Assembly: GCA_016806145.1 (NCBI GenBank)
Contig: CP063166.1
Coordinates: 3,162,001 to 3,226,000 of the forward strand
Length of the DNA: 64,000 nucleotides
Direction: 5' to 3'
Origin: Variovorax paradoxus
Lineage (GTDB): Bacteria; Pseudomonadota; Gammaproteobacteria; Burkholderiales; Burkholderiaceae_C
Shown here: positions 38,782-48,035 of the stretch, in pieces
Position numbering within the stretch: position 1 is the stretch's first letter
Layout: every line of letters starts with the position of its first letter
The notes under the pieces: model-generated
The model's database searches: none
What the model saw: only the letters and a program-made list of their open reading frames with translations
What the model was told of the DNA's origin: nothing
Program-made: the position numbers and the translations under genes

Positions 38782-39131
38782 GGCGGTCTTTTTCTTCTTC
38801 GGATGATTTTTCGGGAGACGGGAACGCGGCCGCTTCCCCGCGAACGGGGAGGGGCTGCATGCGATGCGCGGTTCGGGATCAGGGCGGCGCGCTTCGGATC
38901 GCTTCCGAAGCGTGCGGGCGGCGGCGTTCCGTGAGGGGAGGAAACGCGGCGCGCGCGGGCTTCGTCAGGCCGGGCGGGTCGACTTGACCCCGCCACGTGC
39001 AATCACGTGGCCTGCGCGCATGCGCAGCGAGGGGGGGACAAGGATGGTGGTCATGGCCGCGATCGTAGCGGCGCGGGTCCGGCGCGTAAAGATTATTTAC
39101 GCCGTGGTGTGGAAGCGCTGCAACATCCACG
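38782..39131. promoter_or_regulatory. Divergent promoter region between the M41 protease and hrpA
   Basis: This 350-bp gap holds no convincing gene. It contains three perfect dyads: CGCTTCGGA/TCCGAAGCG (38890-38912, 5-nt loop), GCCACGTG/CACGTGGC (38992-39011, 4-nt loop) and GCGTAAA-N5-TTTACGC (39084-39102). The last is AT-rich in a GC-rich background and sits 30 bp before the hrpA start, so it is the best operator or promoter candidate. Confidence 0.45.
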
Positions 39132-42100
39132 GTGCGCGCCGATAATCGACGGTTTGCCCGAAGAGAACGGGCGCCTGCGCTTGCGACCCCTCCCTTGACG
39201 ACCACGACGACTTCCCCCCTTCGCATCGACTTTCCCGAATCGCTGCCGGTCTCTGCCCGGCGCGAGGAGATCATGGCCGCCATCCAGGCGCACCAGGTGG
39301 TGATCGTCTGCGGCGAGACCGGCTCGGGCAAGACCACGCAGCTGCCGAAGATCGCGCTGGCACTGGGCCGCGGCAAGCTCAATGCCGAGCCCGGGAAGGG
39401 CCGCCTGATCGGCCACACGCAGCCGCGCCGCATCGCCGCGAGCTCGGTGGCCAAGCGCATCGCGGAGGAACTGAAGACGCCGCTGGGCGACGTGGTCGGC
39501 TTCAAGGTGCGCTTCCAGGACCGCCTGTCGCGCGATGCGTCGGTCAAGCTGATGACCGACGGCATCCTGCTGGCCGAGACGCAGACCGATCCGCTGCTCA
39601 AGGCCTACGACACCATCATCATCGACGAGGCCCACGAGCGCTCGCTGAACATCGACTTCCTGCTCGGCTACCTGCGCGAGATCCTGCCGCGCCGGCCCGA
39701 CCTCAAGGTGATCGTGACGTCGGCGACCATCGACGCCGACCGCTTCGCGCAGCATTTCGCCTCGGCCAAGGGGCCGGCGCCGACGGTGTTCGTGTCGGGC
39801 CGCACCTTCCCCGTGGAGCAGCGCTACCGGCCGTTCGAGGAATCGCGCGACCACGACCTCAACGACGCGATCGCCGACGGCGTCGACGAGCTCTGGCGCG
39901 ATCCGCACCATGCGGGCGACATCCTGGTCTTCCTGCCTGGCGAGCGCGAGATCCGCGAGGCCGCCGACCATCTGCGCCGGCACCTCACGCACCAGCCGCT
40001 GTACCGCAATGCCGAGGTGCTGCCGCTGTTCGCGCGGCTGTCGCAGGCCGAGCAGGACCGCATCTTCGACGGCCACACCGGCCGGCGCATCGTGCTGGCC
40101 ACCAACGTGGCCGAGACCTCGCTCACGGTGCCGGGCATCCGCTACGTGATCGACACGGGCACGGCGCGCGTGAAGCGCTACAGCTTCCGCAGCAAGGTCG
40201 AGCAGCTGCTGGTCGAGCCGATCAGCCAGGCCGCTGCCAACCAGCGCGCGGGCCGCTGCGGCCGCGTGGCCAACGGCATCTGCATCCGGCTCTACGACGA
40301 GAAGGACTTCGAGGGCCGGCCGCGCTTCACCGATCCCGAGATCCTGCGTTCGTCGCTGGCGGGCGTGATCCTGCGCATGAAGTCGCTGCGCCTGGGCGAC
40401 GTGTCGCGCTTTCCGTTCCTCGAGGCGCCGTCGCCGCGCGCCATCGCCGACGGCTACCAGCTGCTCAACGAGCTCGGCGCGGTCGACGACGCCAACGAGC
40501 TGACCGCCACCGGCGCCGAGCTCGCCAAGCTGCCGCTCGACCCGCGCGTGGGCCGCATGATCCTCGAGGCCCGCTCGCGCGGCGCGCTCGAGGAGGTGCT
40601 GGTGATCGCCTCGGCGCTCAGCGTGCAGGACGTGCGCGACCGCCCGATGGAAGCGCAACAGCAGGCCGACCAGGCGCATTCGAAGTTCGACGACGAGAAG
40701 AGCGAGTTCAGCGGCTACCTGCGGCTGTGGAAGTGGATCGCCGACGCGCGCGGCGGCCATGGCGACAGCCACAAGCTCAGCAACCGCCAGTACGAGCAGC
40801 TGCTGCGCCAGAACTTCGTCAACGTGCGTCGCGTGCGCGAATGGCGCGACATCCACTCGCAGCTGCTCACGGTGGTCACCGAGCACAAGTGGCGCATCAA
40901 CGCCGAGCCCGCGGGCTACGAGCCGCTGCACCTGTCGATGCTGGCGGGCCTGCTCGGCAACATCGGCTGGAAGCTCGAGGACGACGAGGCCTACCTCGGC
41001 GCGCGCGGCATCAAGTTCTACAAGCATCCCGGCGCGCACCTGAAGAAGAAGCCCGGGCGCTGGATCGTGGCGGCCGAGCTGGTCGAGACCACGCGGCTGT
41101 TCGGCCGTGGCATCGCCAACATCGAGCCGCAGTGGCTCGAGCAGGTGGGCGGGCATCTGCTGAAAAAGCAGCTGCTCGATCCGCACTGGGAGAAGAAGAA
41201 CGCGCAGGTGGCCGCGCTCGAGCGCGCCACGCTCTACGGCCTGGTGGTCTACAGCGGCCGGCGCGTCGACTTCACGCGCGTCGACCCGGTCGCCGCGCGC
41301 GAGATCTTCATCCGCGAGGCGCTGGTCGGCGGGCAGTGGGACAGCCGCTTCCCGTTCCTCGCGGCCAACCGCAAGCTGGTGCGCGAGGTCGAGGGCCTCG
41401 AGCACAAGTCGCGCCGGCAGGACGTGCTGGTCGACGACGAACTGATCTTCGCCTTCTACGACGCGCAACTGCCGGCCGACGTCGCCAGCGGCACCGGCTT
41501 CGAGAACTGGTATCGGCAGGCCTCGAAGGAGCAGCCGCGGCTGCTGTTCCTCACGCGCGACGAGCTGATGCGCCACCAGGCGGCCGGCATCACCACCCAA
41601 TCGTTCCCGCCCACCTTGCGACTCGGCGGCGTGGACTGCGCCGCGAGCTACCTGCACGAGCCCGGCGATGCCAAGGACGGCCTCACGGTCAGCGTGCCGC
41701 TGTTCGTGCTCAACCAGGTCAGCGAGGAACGCTGCGAGTGGCTGGTGACGGGCATGCTCAAGGACAAGATCCAGGCGCTGCTCAAGAGCCTGCCGCAGCG
41801 TCCGCGCTCGCGGCTGGTGCCGCTGCCCGAGTCGGCGGCGAAGCTGGCCGAGACGCTGTCGGAGCCCGAGCTGTTCGGCACCGGCTCGCTGACCGATGTG
41901 CTGCTCAAGCGCGTGCGCGACATGACCAGCATCGACGTCAAGCGCGCCGACTTCAAGCTCGACATGCTGGCGCCGCACCTGTTCATGAACCTGCGCGTGG
42001 TCGACGAGCACGGCCGCCAGCTCGGCATGGGGCGCAACCTCGGCGCGCTCAAGGCCGAGCTCGGCGCGAAGGCGCGCGGCGCGTTCCAGGCGCTCGCCGG

Positions 42101-43058
42101 ACTCAACGTGAAGGCCTCGGCCGAACCCGCCAAGGCGGCGGCGCCCGCCGACGCGCGTCGTGCCCAGGAGGCGGCACCGCCCGCGCCCGCCACCCCGGCG
42201 CTGCCGGCCGGCCAGCGCTACACCGCCTGGAGCTTCGGCGAACTGCCCGAGCTGATGGAGGTGCGCCGCGGCGCCCAGTCGCTGGTCGGTTTCCCGGCGC
42301 TGCGCGACGAGGGCGACGCGGTCACGATCGAGGTCTTCGACGAGCCCGCGGTCGCGGCCGCGAAACATCGCGCGGGTCTGCGCCGGCTGTTCGCGCTGCA
42401 GCTGAAGGACGCGCTCAAGTACCTCGAGAAGAACATCCCCGATCTGCAGAAGATGGCCGTGGCCTACATGCCGCTGGGCACCGCCGACGAGCTGCGCGCG
42501 CAGATCGTCGAGGTCGCGATCGACCGCGCCTTCCTGCAGGAGCCGCTGCCGGCCGACGAGTTCGCGTTCAAGCGGCGGCTCGACGAGGGGCGCGGACGGC
42601 TGACCCTGATCGCCAACGAGGTCGCGCGGCTCGCCGCGACGATCCTCTCGGAATACGCCGCGGCCGCGCGCAAGATCAAGGACACGAAGATCCAGCCCGA
42701 GTCGGTGCAGGACGCCGCGCAGCAGCTGCAGAAGCTGGTCGGCAGGCGCTTCATCGCCGATGCGCCGTGGACGCAGCTGCAGCACTTCGCGCGCTACCTC
42801 AAGGCCATCGTGCTGCGGCTCGACAAGCTGCGCGGCGACCCGGCGCGCGACACCGCCAAGCTGGCCGAGCTGCGGCCGCAGGAACAGCGCTACTGGCGGC
42901 TGGTGGCCGAGCGCAAGGGCGTGGTGGACGACCGCATGCTCGAGTTCCGCTGGCTGCTCGAGGAACTGCGCGTGAGCTTCTTCGCGCAGGAACTGCGCAC
43001 GCCGCAGCCGGTGAGCGTGAAGCGGCTCGACAAGGCCTGGGCGCAGTTGCAGGCCTGA
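39132..43058 (+). CDS. hrpA: HrpA, DEAH-box ATP-dependent RNA helicase
   Basis: HrpA is a DEAH/RHA helicase that acts on mRNA and stalled ribosomes. The product is up to 1308 aa. Motif I is GETGSGKTTQLPK, motif II IIIDEAHERS, motif III VTSATID, motif V LATNVAETSLTVPG and motif VI QRAGRCGR, all intact. The HA2 and OB-fold regions and the long C-terminal DUF3418-like part follow. The start is uncertain: GTG 39132 is the longest, and TTG 39195 would begin just before TTTTTSPLRIDFPESLP. Neither has a good ribosome binding site. Confidence 0.94.
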   Translation: MRADNRRFARRERAPALATPPLTTTTTSPLRIDFPESLPVSARREEIMAAIQAHQVVIVCGETGSGKTTQLPKIALALGRGKLNAEPGKGRLIGHTQPRRIAASSVAKRIAEELKTPLGDVVGFKVRFQDRLSRDASVKLMTDGILLAETQTDPLLKAYDTIIIDEAHERSLNIDFLLGYLREILPRRPDLKVIVTSATIDADRFAQHFASAKGPAPTVFVSGRTFPVEQRYRPFEESRDHDLNDAIADGVDELWRDPHHAGDILVFLPGEREIREAADHLRRHLTHQPLYRNAEVLPLFARLSQAEQDRIFDGHTGRRIVLATNVAETSLTVPGIRYVIDTGTARVKRYSFRSKVEQLLVEPISQAAANQRAGRCGRVANGICIRLYDEKDFEGRPRFTDPEILRSSLAGVILRMKSLRLGDVSRFPFLEAPSPRAIADGYQLLNELGAVDDANELTATGAELAKLPLDPRVGRMILEARSRGALEEVLVIASALSVQDVRDRPMEAQQQADQAHSKFDDEKSEFSGYLRLWKWIADARGGHGDSHKLSNRQYEQLLRQNFVNVRRVREWRDIHSQLLTVVTEHKWRINAEPAGYEPLHLSMLAGLLGNIGWKLEDDEAYLGARGIKFYKHPGAHLKKKPGRWIVAAELVETTRLFGRGIANIEPQWLEQVGGHLLKKQLLDPHWEKKNAQVAALERATLYGLVVYSGRRVDFTRVDPVAAREIFIREALVGGQWDSRFPFLAANRKLVREVEGLEHKSRRQDVLVDDELIFAFYDAQLPADVASGTGFENWYRQASKEQPRLLFLTRDELMRHQAAGITTQSFPPTLRLGGVDCAASYLHEPGDAKDGLTVSVPLFVLNQVSEERCEWLVTGMLKDKIQALLKSLPQRPRSRLVPLPESAAKLAETLSEPELFGTGSLTDVLLKRVRDMTSIDVKRADFKLDMLAPHLFMNLRVVDEHGRQLGMGRNLGALKAELGAKARGAFQALAGLNVKASAEPAKAAAPADARRAQEAAPPAPATPALPAGQRYTAWSFGELPELMEVRRGAQSLVGFPALRDEGDAVTIEVFDEPAVAAAKHRAGLRRLFALQLKDALKYLEKNIPDLQKMAVAYMPLGTADELRAQIVEVAIDRAFLQEPLPADEFAFKRRLDEGRGRLTLIANEVARLAATILSEYAAAARKIKDTKIQPESVQDAAQQLQKLVGRRFIADAPWTQLQHFARYLKAIVLRLDKLRGDPARDTAKLAELRPQEQRYWRLVAERKGVVDDRMLEFRWLLEELRVSFFAQELRTPQPVSVKRLDKAWAQLQA

Positions 43059-43080
43059 GCGTTCTCTCGAGGTTCCAAAG

Positions 43081-43103
43081 AAAAAGCCCGCTGTCGCGGG
43101 CTT
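43081..43103. terminator. Hairpin terminator between hrpA and the DUF3309 gene
   Basis: Stem AAGCCCGC (43084-43091) with GCGGGCTT (43096-43103) around TGTC. On the minus strand the hairpin is followed by five T, so it mainly terminates the convergent small gene. On the plus strand it may also end hrpA transcripts, though the tail there is only weakly T-rich. Confidence 0.7.
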
Positions 43104-43164
43104 CGTCCGAAGAGGCCTTCGCCTCGTCATGAAGGGCGAGGCAGGGTGCAGCCTCGCCCGCGCG

Positions 43165-43323
43165 TCATATCCTGCCCATCAGCACCAGGATGATCACGAT
43201 CACGAGCACCAGGCCCAGGCCGCCGCTGGGACCGTAGCCCCAGGTACGGCTGTGGCCCCAGCTCGGCAGCGCGCCGATCAGCAGAAGGATCAGGACGATC
43301 AGCAGAATGAACGAGAGCGACAT
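43165..43323 (-). CDS. DUF3309-family small membrane protein
   Basis: This short gene encodes 52 aa starting MSLSFILLIVLILLLIGALP, then SWGHSRTWGYGPSGGLG, then a second hydrophobic stretch ending in MGRI. The central Trp/Gly/Pro block between two helices is the hallmark of DUF3309, tiny proteins of unknown function common in soil proteobacteria. GGAGAAAA precedes the ATG at 43323. A terminator follows the stop. Coding status is well supported by the family pattern despite the small size. Confidence 0.85.
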   Translation of the reverse strand: MSLSFILLIVLILLLIGALPSWGHSRTWGYGPSGGLGLVLVIVIILVLMGRI

Positions 43324-43418
43324 GTTTTCTCCAGGGACGTTGTTATCGAGCCTCGATGCTCGTGACCCCGGGGTGCGCGCAGCGCAAGAGAGCCGCGCCT
43401 TCGCCGGTCAGGACTGTC

Positions 43419-43886
43419 CTACCGTGGGCGTCGGCGCCCGCGCCGGGTGGGCTGCGCCGGCGTAGCGACGACGACGACGGCGAGCACCAGCACGACCACC
43501 AGGAAGGCCGTGCCGATCGCACCGAAGACGATGGACATGCCCCACAGCGAGAAGAAGCTGTCGATGCGCGCGTTGCGCGGATCGCCGGGCGCATGCAGCA
43601 CCCGCACCGCCTCGCCGACCTCGTAGGAGGGCGGGTTGCTGCTGGTCGAGGACTCGAAATCGATCGTCTCCCCCGCGGCCGTGCGGAAGCGCACGCGCGG
43701 CTTCCAGGTGCCGTCGCCGTCGTCGTCCGATTCCACGTGCAGCAGCTCGATCACTTCGCCCTGTGCGTGCACCGCCGAGCGGATGAAGTAGACGGTGTGG
43801 GCCGCCACGAGCAGCGCCACCGCGAACAGGGATGCGGCGATGCCGCCGAAGACCTTCTGCAGGGTGCGCAGTTGGGGATTGGCCAT
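43419..43886 (-). CDS. DUF3592-like membrane protein
   Basis: The 155-aa protein has two membrane helices (IAASLFAVALLVAAHTVYF and IVFGAIGTAFLVVVLVLAVV) flanking a beta-rich extracytoplasmic domain. That domain includes ARGEV-like VHAQGEVIELLHV, WKPRVRFRTAAGETIDF and VRVLHAPGDPRNARID. The layout and the YxVGExVxVLxxPxxPxxARID pattern match DUF3592. The role is unknown. It follows the next membrane gene by 13 bp on the same strand. Confidence 0.78.
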   Translation of the reverse strand: MANPQLRTLQKVFGGIAASLFAVALLVAAHTVYFIRSAVHAQGEVIELLHVESDDDGDGTWKPRVRFRTAAGETIDFESSTSSNPPSYEVGEAVRVLHAPGDPRNARIDSFFSLWGMSIVFGAIGTAFLVVVLVLAVVVVATPAQPTRRGRRRPR

Positions 43887-43899
43887 GGTTGTTTCTCCT

Positions 43900-44286
43900 T
43901 CAGCCGCCGCGGTGCGATGCGCCCGCGGCGAATTCGCCGAGCAGGCCGCCCAGGCTCGCGAGCAGCAGGCAGGCGGCGAGGAAACCCACGGTGCGCAGCA
44001 GCCCGAGCAGCGCCTGCCGCCAGGGCCGCGTGCGCAGGAAGAACACCGGCACGCCCAGCAGCGGAAACACGCCCGCGAACAGCGCGATGCGCCCGCGCGG
44101 GACCTGGCCGCGCGCGAGCAGGTCGGCGCGGCACCAGGCGTAGCACAGTGCGGTGATCAGCGGCATGTGCAGCATGTCGACGGCCGAGTACTGCCGGCCC
44201 GGCAGCAGCGGCACGAAGGCGTCGGCGATGCCGGCGGCGAGGAAGGACAGCGCCAGCGCGCCGAGGAGGAGCCGGGGCGCCTGCAT
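43900..44286 (-). CDS. Hypothetical multi-pass membrane protein
   Basis: The 128-aa product (MQAPRLLLGALALSFLAAGI) has about four hydrophobic segments, with VFPLLGVPVFFLRTRPWRQA between the last two. I do not recognise a family. It starts 38 bp after the stop of the upstream aminotransferase gene on the same strand and leads into the DUF3592 gene, so the two small membrane genes probably form one unit. Confidence 0.65.
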   Translation of the reverse strand: MQAPRLLLGALALSFLAAGIADAFVPLLPGRQYSAVDMLHMPLITALCYAWCRADLLARGQVPRGRIALFAGVFPLLGVPVFFLRTRPWRQALLGLLRTVGFLAACLLLASLGGLLGEFAAGASHRGG

Positions 44287-44324
44287 CGCTTGCGGTCTCG
44301 TGGCGCGGGAGGCGGTCGCCCGTC

Positions 44325-45494
44325 TCAGAGCTTGGCGAGCCGGTCGAGCGCGGCGACCAGCGTCTCGTCCTTCTTGGCGAAGCAGAAGCGCACCACGCGC
44401 TGGTCGAAGCCGTCGCCGTAGAAGGCCGACAGCGGGATCGCCGCCACGCCGATCTCGCGCGTGAGCCAGAGGCAGAAGTCGGCTTCCGAGAGATTGCTGA
44501 CCGCCGAGATGTCGACGCATTGGAAGTAGCTGCCTTCGCTGCGCAGCAGCTTGAAGCGGGTCTTGGCGAGGCCGGCGGCGAACAGGTCGCGCTTGCGCTG
44601 GTAGAAGGCCGGCAGCTCGAGGTAGGGCGCCGGGTTGGCCATGTAGCGCGCCAGCGCTTGCTGCATCGGCGTGTTGACGGTGAACACGTTGAACTGGTGC
44701 ACCTTGCGGAACTCGGCCATCAGCGGCGCGGGCGCGGCCACGAAGCCGACCTTCCAGCCGGTGACGTGGTAGGTCTTGCCGAAGCTGCTGACGATGAAGC
44801 TGCGCGCCGCCAGGCCCGGGAAGCGGGCCACGCTCTCGTGGCGCGCGCCGTCGTAGACCATGTGCTCGTAGACCTCGTCGGCGATCACGAACACCTCGGT
44901 GGGCGCGAGCAGTTCCTCGAGCCGGCGCATCTCGGCCTCGGTCCACACGGTGGCGCTGGGGTTGTGCGGCGTGTTGACGATGATCGCGCGCGTGCGCGGG
45001 CTCAGCGCGGCGGCGATGCGGTCGAAATCGGGGCGGAAGGTGCCCGGCACCAGCGGCACGCGCACCACGCTGCCGCCCGCGAGCTCGATGTTGGGCACGT
45101 AGCTGTCGTAGCAGGGCTCGAGCACGATCACCTCGTCGCCCGCGCGCACCACCGCGAGGATGGCGGTGATGATCGCCTGCGTGGCGCCCGCGGTCACCGT
45201 GATCTCGGTCGCGGCGCTGTAGACGTGGCCGTAGAGCGCCTCGATCTTGGCGGCGATGGCCTCGCGCAGCGCGGGGATGCCGGGCATCGGCGGGTACTGG
45301 TTGTGGCCCGCGGCCATGGCGGCCGTCACGTCCTCGAGCAACTGCGGATCGCAGTGGAAATCGGGGAAGCCCTGGCCCAGGTTGACCGCGTTCTTCTCGG
45401 CCGCGAGCGCGGACATCACGGTGAAGATGGTGGTGCCGACGGCGGGCAGCTTGGTCGCGATCTCGGGCGTGCGGGGGGAAAGGGCGGTGCTCAT
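44325..45494 (-). CDS. PLP-dependent aminotransferase (methionine/kynurenine aminotransferase type)
   Basis: The 389-aa class I aminotransferase has NLGQGFPDF near the N-terminus, IIVNTPHNPSATVW, the cofactor region IADEVYEHMVYDG, and the PLP lysine in SSFGKTYHVTGWKVGFV. The GQGFPDF and SFGKTYHVTGWK signatures are shared by YbdL-type methionine aminotransferases and kynurenine aminotransferases. Exact substrate is inferred. It lies 52 bp downstream of cysB on the same strand, which fits a role in sulfur amino-acid metabolism. Confidence 0.85.
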   Translation of the reverse strand: MSTALSPRTPEIATKLPAVGTTIFTVMSALAAEKNAVNLGQGFPDFHCDPQLLEDVTAAMAAGHNQYPPMPGIPALREAIAAKIEALYGHVYSAATEITVTAGATQAIITAILAVVRAGDEVIVLEPCYDSYVPNIELAGGSVVRVPLVPGTFRPDFDRIAAALSPRTRAIIVNTPHNPSATVWTEAEMRRLEELLAPTEVFVIADEVYEHMVYDGARHESVARFPGLAARSFIVSSFGKTYHVTGWKVGFVAAPAPLMAEFRKVHQFNVFTVNTPMQQALARYMANPAPYLELPAFYQRKRDLFAAGLAKTRFKLLRSEGSYFQCVDISAVSNLSEADFCLWLTREIGVAAIPLSAFYGDGFDQRVVRFCFAKKDETLVAALDRLAKL

Positions 45495-45546
45495 GGTGGG
45501 ATGCGTGGGAGGGATGTCGGGACGAGCGCGTGATCCTCGGTGGCGC

Positions 45547-46488
45547 TCAGAGTTCGTAGTCCTGCTGGTGGCCGCTCAGGGCCTTGGCGATCAGGTTGCG
45601 GTCGAGCCGGTCGGACAGCAGCTCGGCGAACTTGAACACGAAGTTGCGCAGGTAGGCGCTGCGCTTGAAGGCCACGCGCGCGATGTTCTGGCCGAACACC
45701 TGGCCCATCGGGCGCACCACGAGGTCGGCGTTCGATTCGTCGCGCACCGCCATCTCGGCGACGATGCCCACGCCGAGCCCGAGGCGCACGTAGGTCTTGA
45801 TCACGTCGGAGTCGATGGCTTCGAGCGCGATGCGCGGCGCGAGCTTCTTCTGCGCGAACGCATGGTCGATGCGCGTGCGGCCGGTGAACGAGGGGTGGTA
45901 GGTGATGATCGGCTCGGAGGCCAGATCCTCGAGCGAGATGCGCTCCTTGGTGGCCAGCGGATGTTCCTTGGGCAGCACCAGCACGTGCTGCCATTCGTAG
46001 CACGGCAGGGTCACGAGCTCGGCGTAGTCGGCGAGCGATTCGGTCGCGATGCCGATCTCGGCCACCTCGTCGATCACCATGCGTGCCACCTGGTCGGGCG
46101 AGCCCTGGTGCAGGCTCACGTTGACCTTGGGGTAGGCCTCGCGCAACTTCGCCACCGGCACCGGCAGCACGTAGCGCGCCTGCGTGTGGGTGGTGGCGAT
46201 GGACAGCGTGCCGCTGTCCTGGGCGCTGAACTGCTCGCCGATGCGCTTGAGGTTGCCGACCTCGCGCATGATCAACTCGATGCTCGCGATCACGTGCTGG
46301 CCCGGCTCGGTCACGCGCTTGAGGCGCTTGCCGTGTCGCGCGAAGATTTCCACGCCGAGTTCTTCCTCGAGCTCGATGATCGCCTTCGACACCCCGGGCT
46401 GGGAGGTGTGCAGCGCCTTGGCGGCCTCGGTCAGGTTCAGATTGCGCCGCACGGCTTCCTGAACAAATTTGAACTGGTGCAGATTCAT
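45547..46488 (-). CDS. cysB: CysB-family LysR-type transcriptional regulator
   Basis: CysB activates sulfate assimilation genes and senses N-acetylserine. The 313-aa protein starts MNLHQFKFVQEAVRRNLNLT, with the winged helix at residues 1-60 (AAKALHTSQPGVSKAIIELE). The effector domain carries ATTHTQARYVLPVPV and QGSPDQVARMV, which are CysB/Cbl-specific. It is not a generic LysR protein. A 7-bp-arm dyad sits 5 bp upstream of the start. Confidence 0.9.
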   Translation of the reverse strand: MNLHQFKFVQEAVRRNLNLTEAAKALHTSQPGVSKAIIELEEELGVEIFARHGKRLKRVTEPGQHVIASIELIMREVGNLKRIGEQFSAQDSGTLSIATTHTQARYVLPVPVAKLREAYPKVNVSLHQGSPDQVARMVIDEVAEIGIATESLADYAELVTLPCYEWQHVLVLPKEHPLATKERISLEDLASEPIITYHPSFTGRTRIDHAFAQKKLAPRIALEAIDSDVIKTYVRLGLGVGIVAEMAVRDESNADLVVRPMGQVFGQNIARVAFKRSAYLRNFVFKFAELLSDRLDRNLIAKALSGHQQDYEL

Positions 46489-46492
46489 ATCA

Positions 46493-46514
46493 AATTCCGT
46501 CTTATTGCGGAATT
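46493..46514. promoter_or_regulatory. Dyad just upstream of cysB
   Basis: Perfect arms AATTCCG (46493-46499) and CGGAATT (46508-46514) are separated by 8 bp in an AT-rich patch between cbiX and cysB. It ends 5 bp before the cysB start on the minus strand. This is where an autorepression site would be expected, since CysB represses its own gene in enterobacteria. The binding protein is inferred only. Confidence 0.45.
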
Positions 46515-46551
46515 TATTATGCCTTCGGAATCTATGGAAATTGCCGAATGT

Positions 46552-46926
46552 TCAGATTTCCGCCGCAATTCGGGCCAGCAGATCGATCACCTGCGGCGAT
46601 TCCCCCACGGTGGGGCCGAGCGTGAAGGCCAGCGCGGGCCACTCGGCACGCAGCGCATCGAACTGGCGCGGGATGTCCTCGCGCGCATGCTTGCCCATGC
46701 CGAGGAACATCGGCACCACGCGGATCGCAGTGGCGCCTTCGCCGGCCAGCGCGGCCGCCGCGGTGCGCAGGTCGGGCTCGGCCAGCTCGAGGTAGGCGCA
46801 GCGCACCAGCGCCGCGGGCGACAGCGCCCGCACCCGTGCCGCCACGGCCTCGATCGGCAGGCGCCAGCGCTCGTCGCGCGAGCCATGCGCCAGCAGCACG
46901 ATGCCCTGGACGGTCGGCGTGGCCAT
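46552..46926 (-). CDS. cbiX: CbiX/SirB-type sirohydrochlorin chelatase
   Basis: The 124-aa single-domain protein matches the short CbiX class that inserts Fe or Co into sirohydrochlorin. The metal-binding histidine is in LLAHGSRDERW, and IRVVPMFLGMGKHAREDIP holds the second conserved histidine. It is half the size of two-domain chelatases, so it should act as a dimer. Next to cysB, iron insertion for siroheme (cofactor of sulfite reductase) is the more likely role. It overlaps the lptG stop by one base. Confidence 0.88.
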   Translation of the reverse strand: MATPTVQGIVLLAHGSRDERWRLPIEAVAARVRALSPAALVRCAYLELAEPDLRTAAAALAGEGATAIRVVPMFLGMGKHAREDIPRQFDALRAEWPALAFTLGPTVGESPQVIDLLARIAAEI

Positions 46927-48035
46927 CAGCGTCTGAGCACCAGCCAGCTGAAGGCCGCCAGCGACATCACCGAGTAGATGAGCCCTGGCGCCGCCGCCGT
47001 GATCCAGGGCGACCAGTTGCTCAGGTTGCCGAGGTAGCCGAACACGTTGTTCAGCAGGAAGAAGCTGATGCCGATCATCACGCCGCCGAACACGTAGGTC
47101 GTGATGCCGGCCTGGCGGAAGTGCAGGTAGGCGAAGGGCAGGGCGAGCACCACCATCACCAGGCAGGACAGCGGATAGAACACCTTGCGCCAGAACTCGA
47201 TCTCGTAGCGCTGCGCGGTCTGGCCGTTGGCGTCGAGGTGGCGGATGTAGTCGAAGAGGTCGATGGTGCTCATGCGGTCGGGCCGCAGCAGCGCCACCGA
47301 CACCATCTCGGCCGTCAGCGAGGTCGGCCAGTTGAGCTCGAGCATCCGGGTGGTGCCGACGTGCGCCTTGCCCTCGGGCGCGTGGGTGTCGTAGTCCTGC
47401 TGCTCGATCTCCGACAGCACCCAGTAGCCGCGCTCGATACGCGCCGTGTTCGCGGTCATCTGCTTGCGCAGGTAGCCCTTGTCGTCGAACTCGAAGATGC
47501 GCGCGGTCTTGAGCACGCCGTTGCGCGAGATCGACAGCACGTTGACGGCATAGGACGACTTCTCCTGCTTCTCCTTGAGCCAGGCGCCGGTGTTGCCGAC
47601 GAAGGTGAAGGTGCCCTGGTAGCGCGACTTCACGAGCTGCGCGGCGCGCTCGGCGGTCGGCGCGAGGTAGTCGCCGACGGCGAAGGTCAGCACCACGAAG
47701 CCCAGGCCGAGCACCAGCAGCGTGCGCAGCGCGCGCCAGGGGCCGAGGCCGCTGGTGCGCAGGATGGTGTATTCGGAGCTCTGCGCGAGCCGCGCCATCA
47801 CGAAGATGCAGCCGATCAGCACCGTGATCGGCAGCAGCTCGTAGAGATGGCTCGGCAGCAGCAAGGTCACGTAGAGCAGCGCCTGCGCCGGCCCGTAGGC
47901 CAGGCTTTCGGGGCGGCCCACGGCCTGCAGCTCGTCGACGAAGTCGAAGAAGAAGAACAGGCTCAGGAAGCCGAGGGTCACGAAGGCCACGGCCTTCAGC
48001 GCCTCGACATAGATCAGGCGGCGGATGGTTCTCAT
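46926..48035 (-). CDS. lptG: LptG, LPS export ABC transporter permease
   Basis: LptG and LptF form the inner membrane channel that, with LptB, extracts LPS toward the outer membrane. The ATG at 48035 gives [20 protein letters not shown] and 369 aa. Three N-terminal helices are followed by a periplasmic beta-jellyroll (about 130-270) and three C-terminal helices. The cytoplasmic coupling region SSEYTILRTSGLGPWRALRT is typical. It overlaps lptF by 4 nt. Confidence 0.94.
   Translation of the reverse strand: MRTIRRLIYVEALKAVAFVTLGFLSLFFFFDFVDELQAVGRPESLAYGPAQALLYVTLLLPSHLYELLPITVLIGCIFVMARLAQSSEYTILRTSGLGPWRALRTLLVLGLGFVVLTFAVGDYLAPTAERAAQLVKSRYQGTFTFVGNTGAWLKEKQEKSSYAVNVLSISRNGVLKTARIFEFDDKGYLRKQMTANTARIERGYWVLSEIEQQDYDTHAPEGKAHVGTTRMLELNWPTSLTAEMVSVALLRPDRMSTIDLFDYIRHLDANGQTAQRYEIEFWRKVFYPLSCLVMVVLALPFAYLHFRQAGITTYVFGGVMIGISFFLLNNVFGYLGNLSNWSPWITAAAPGLIYSVMSLAAFSWLVLRR

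Noticed and set aside
38864..39145. ORFs on both strands between the M41 protease and hrpA
   Set aside because: Low-complexity Arg-rich translations with no motifs; the gap is better explained as promoter DNA.
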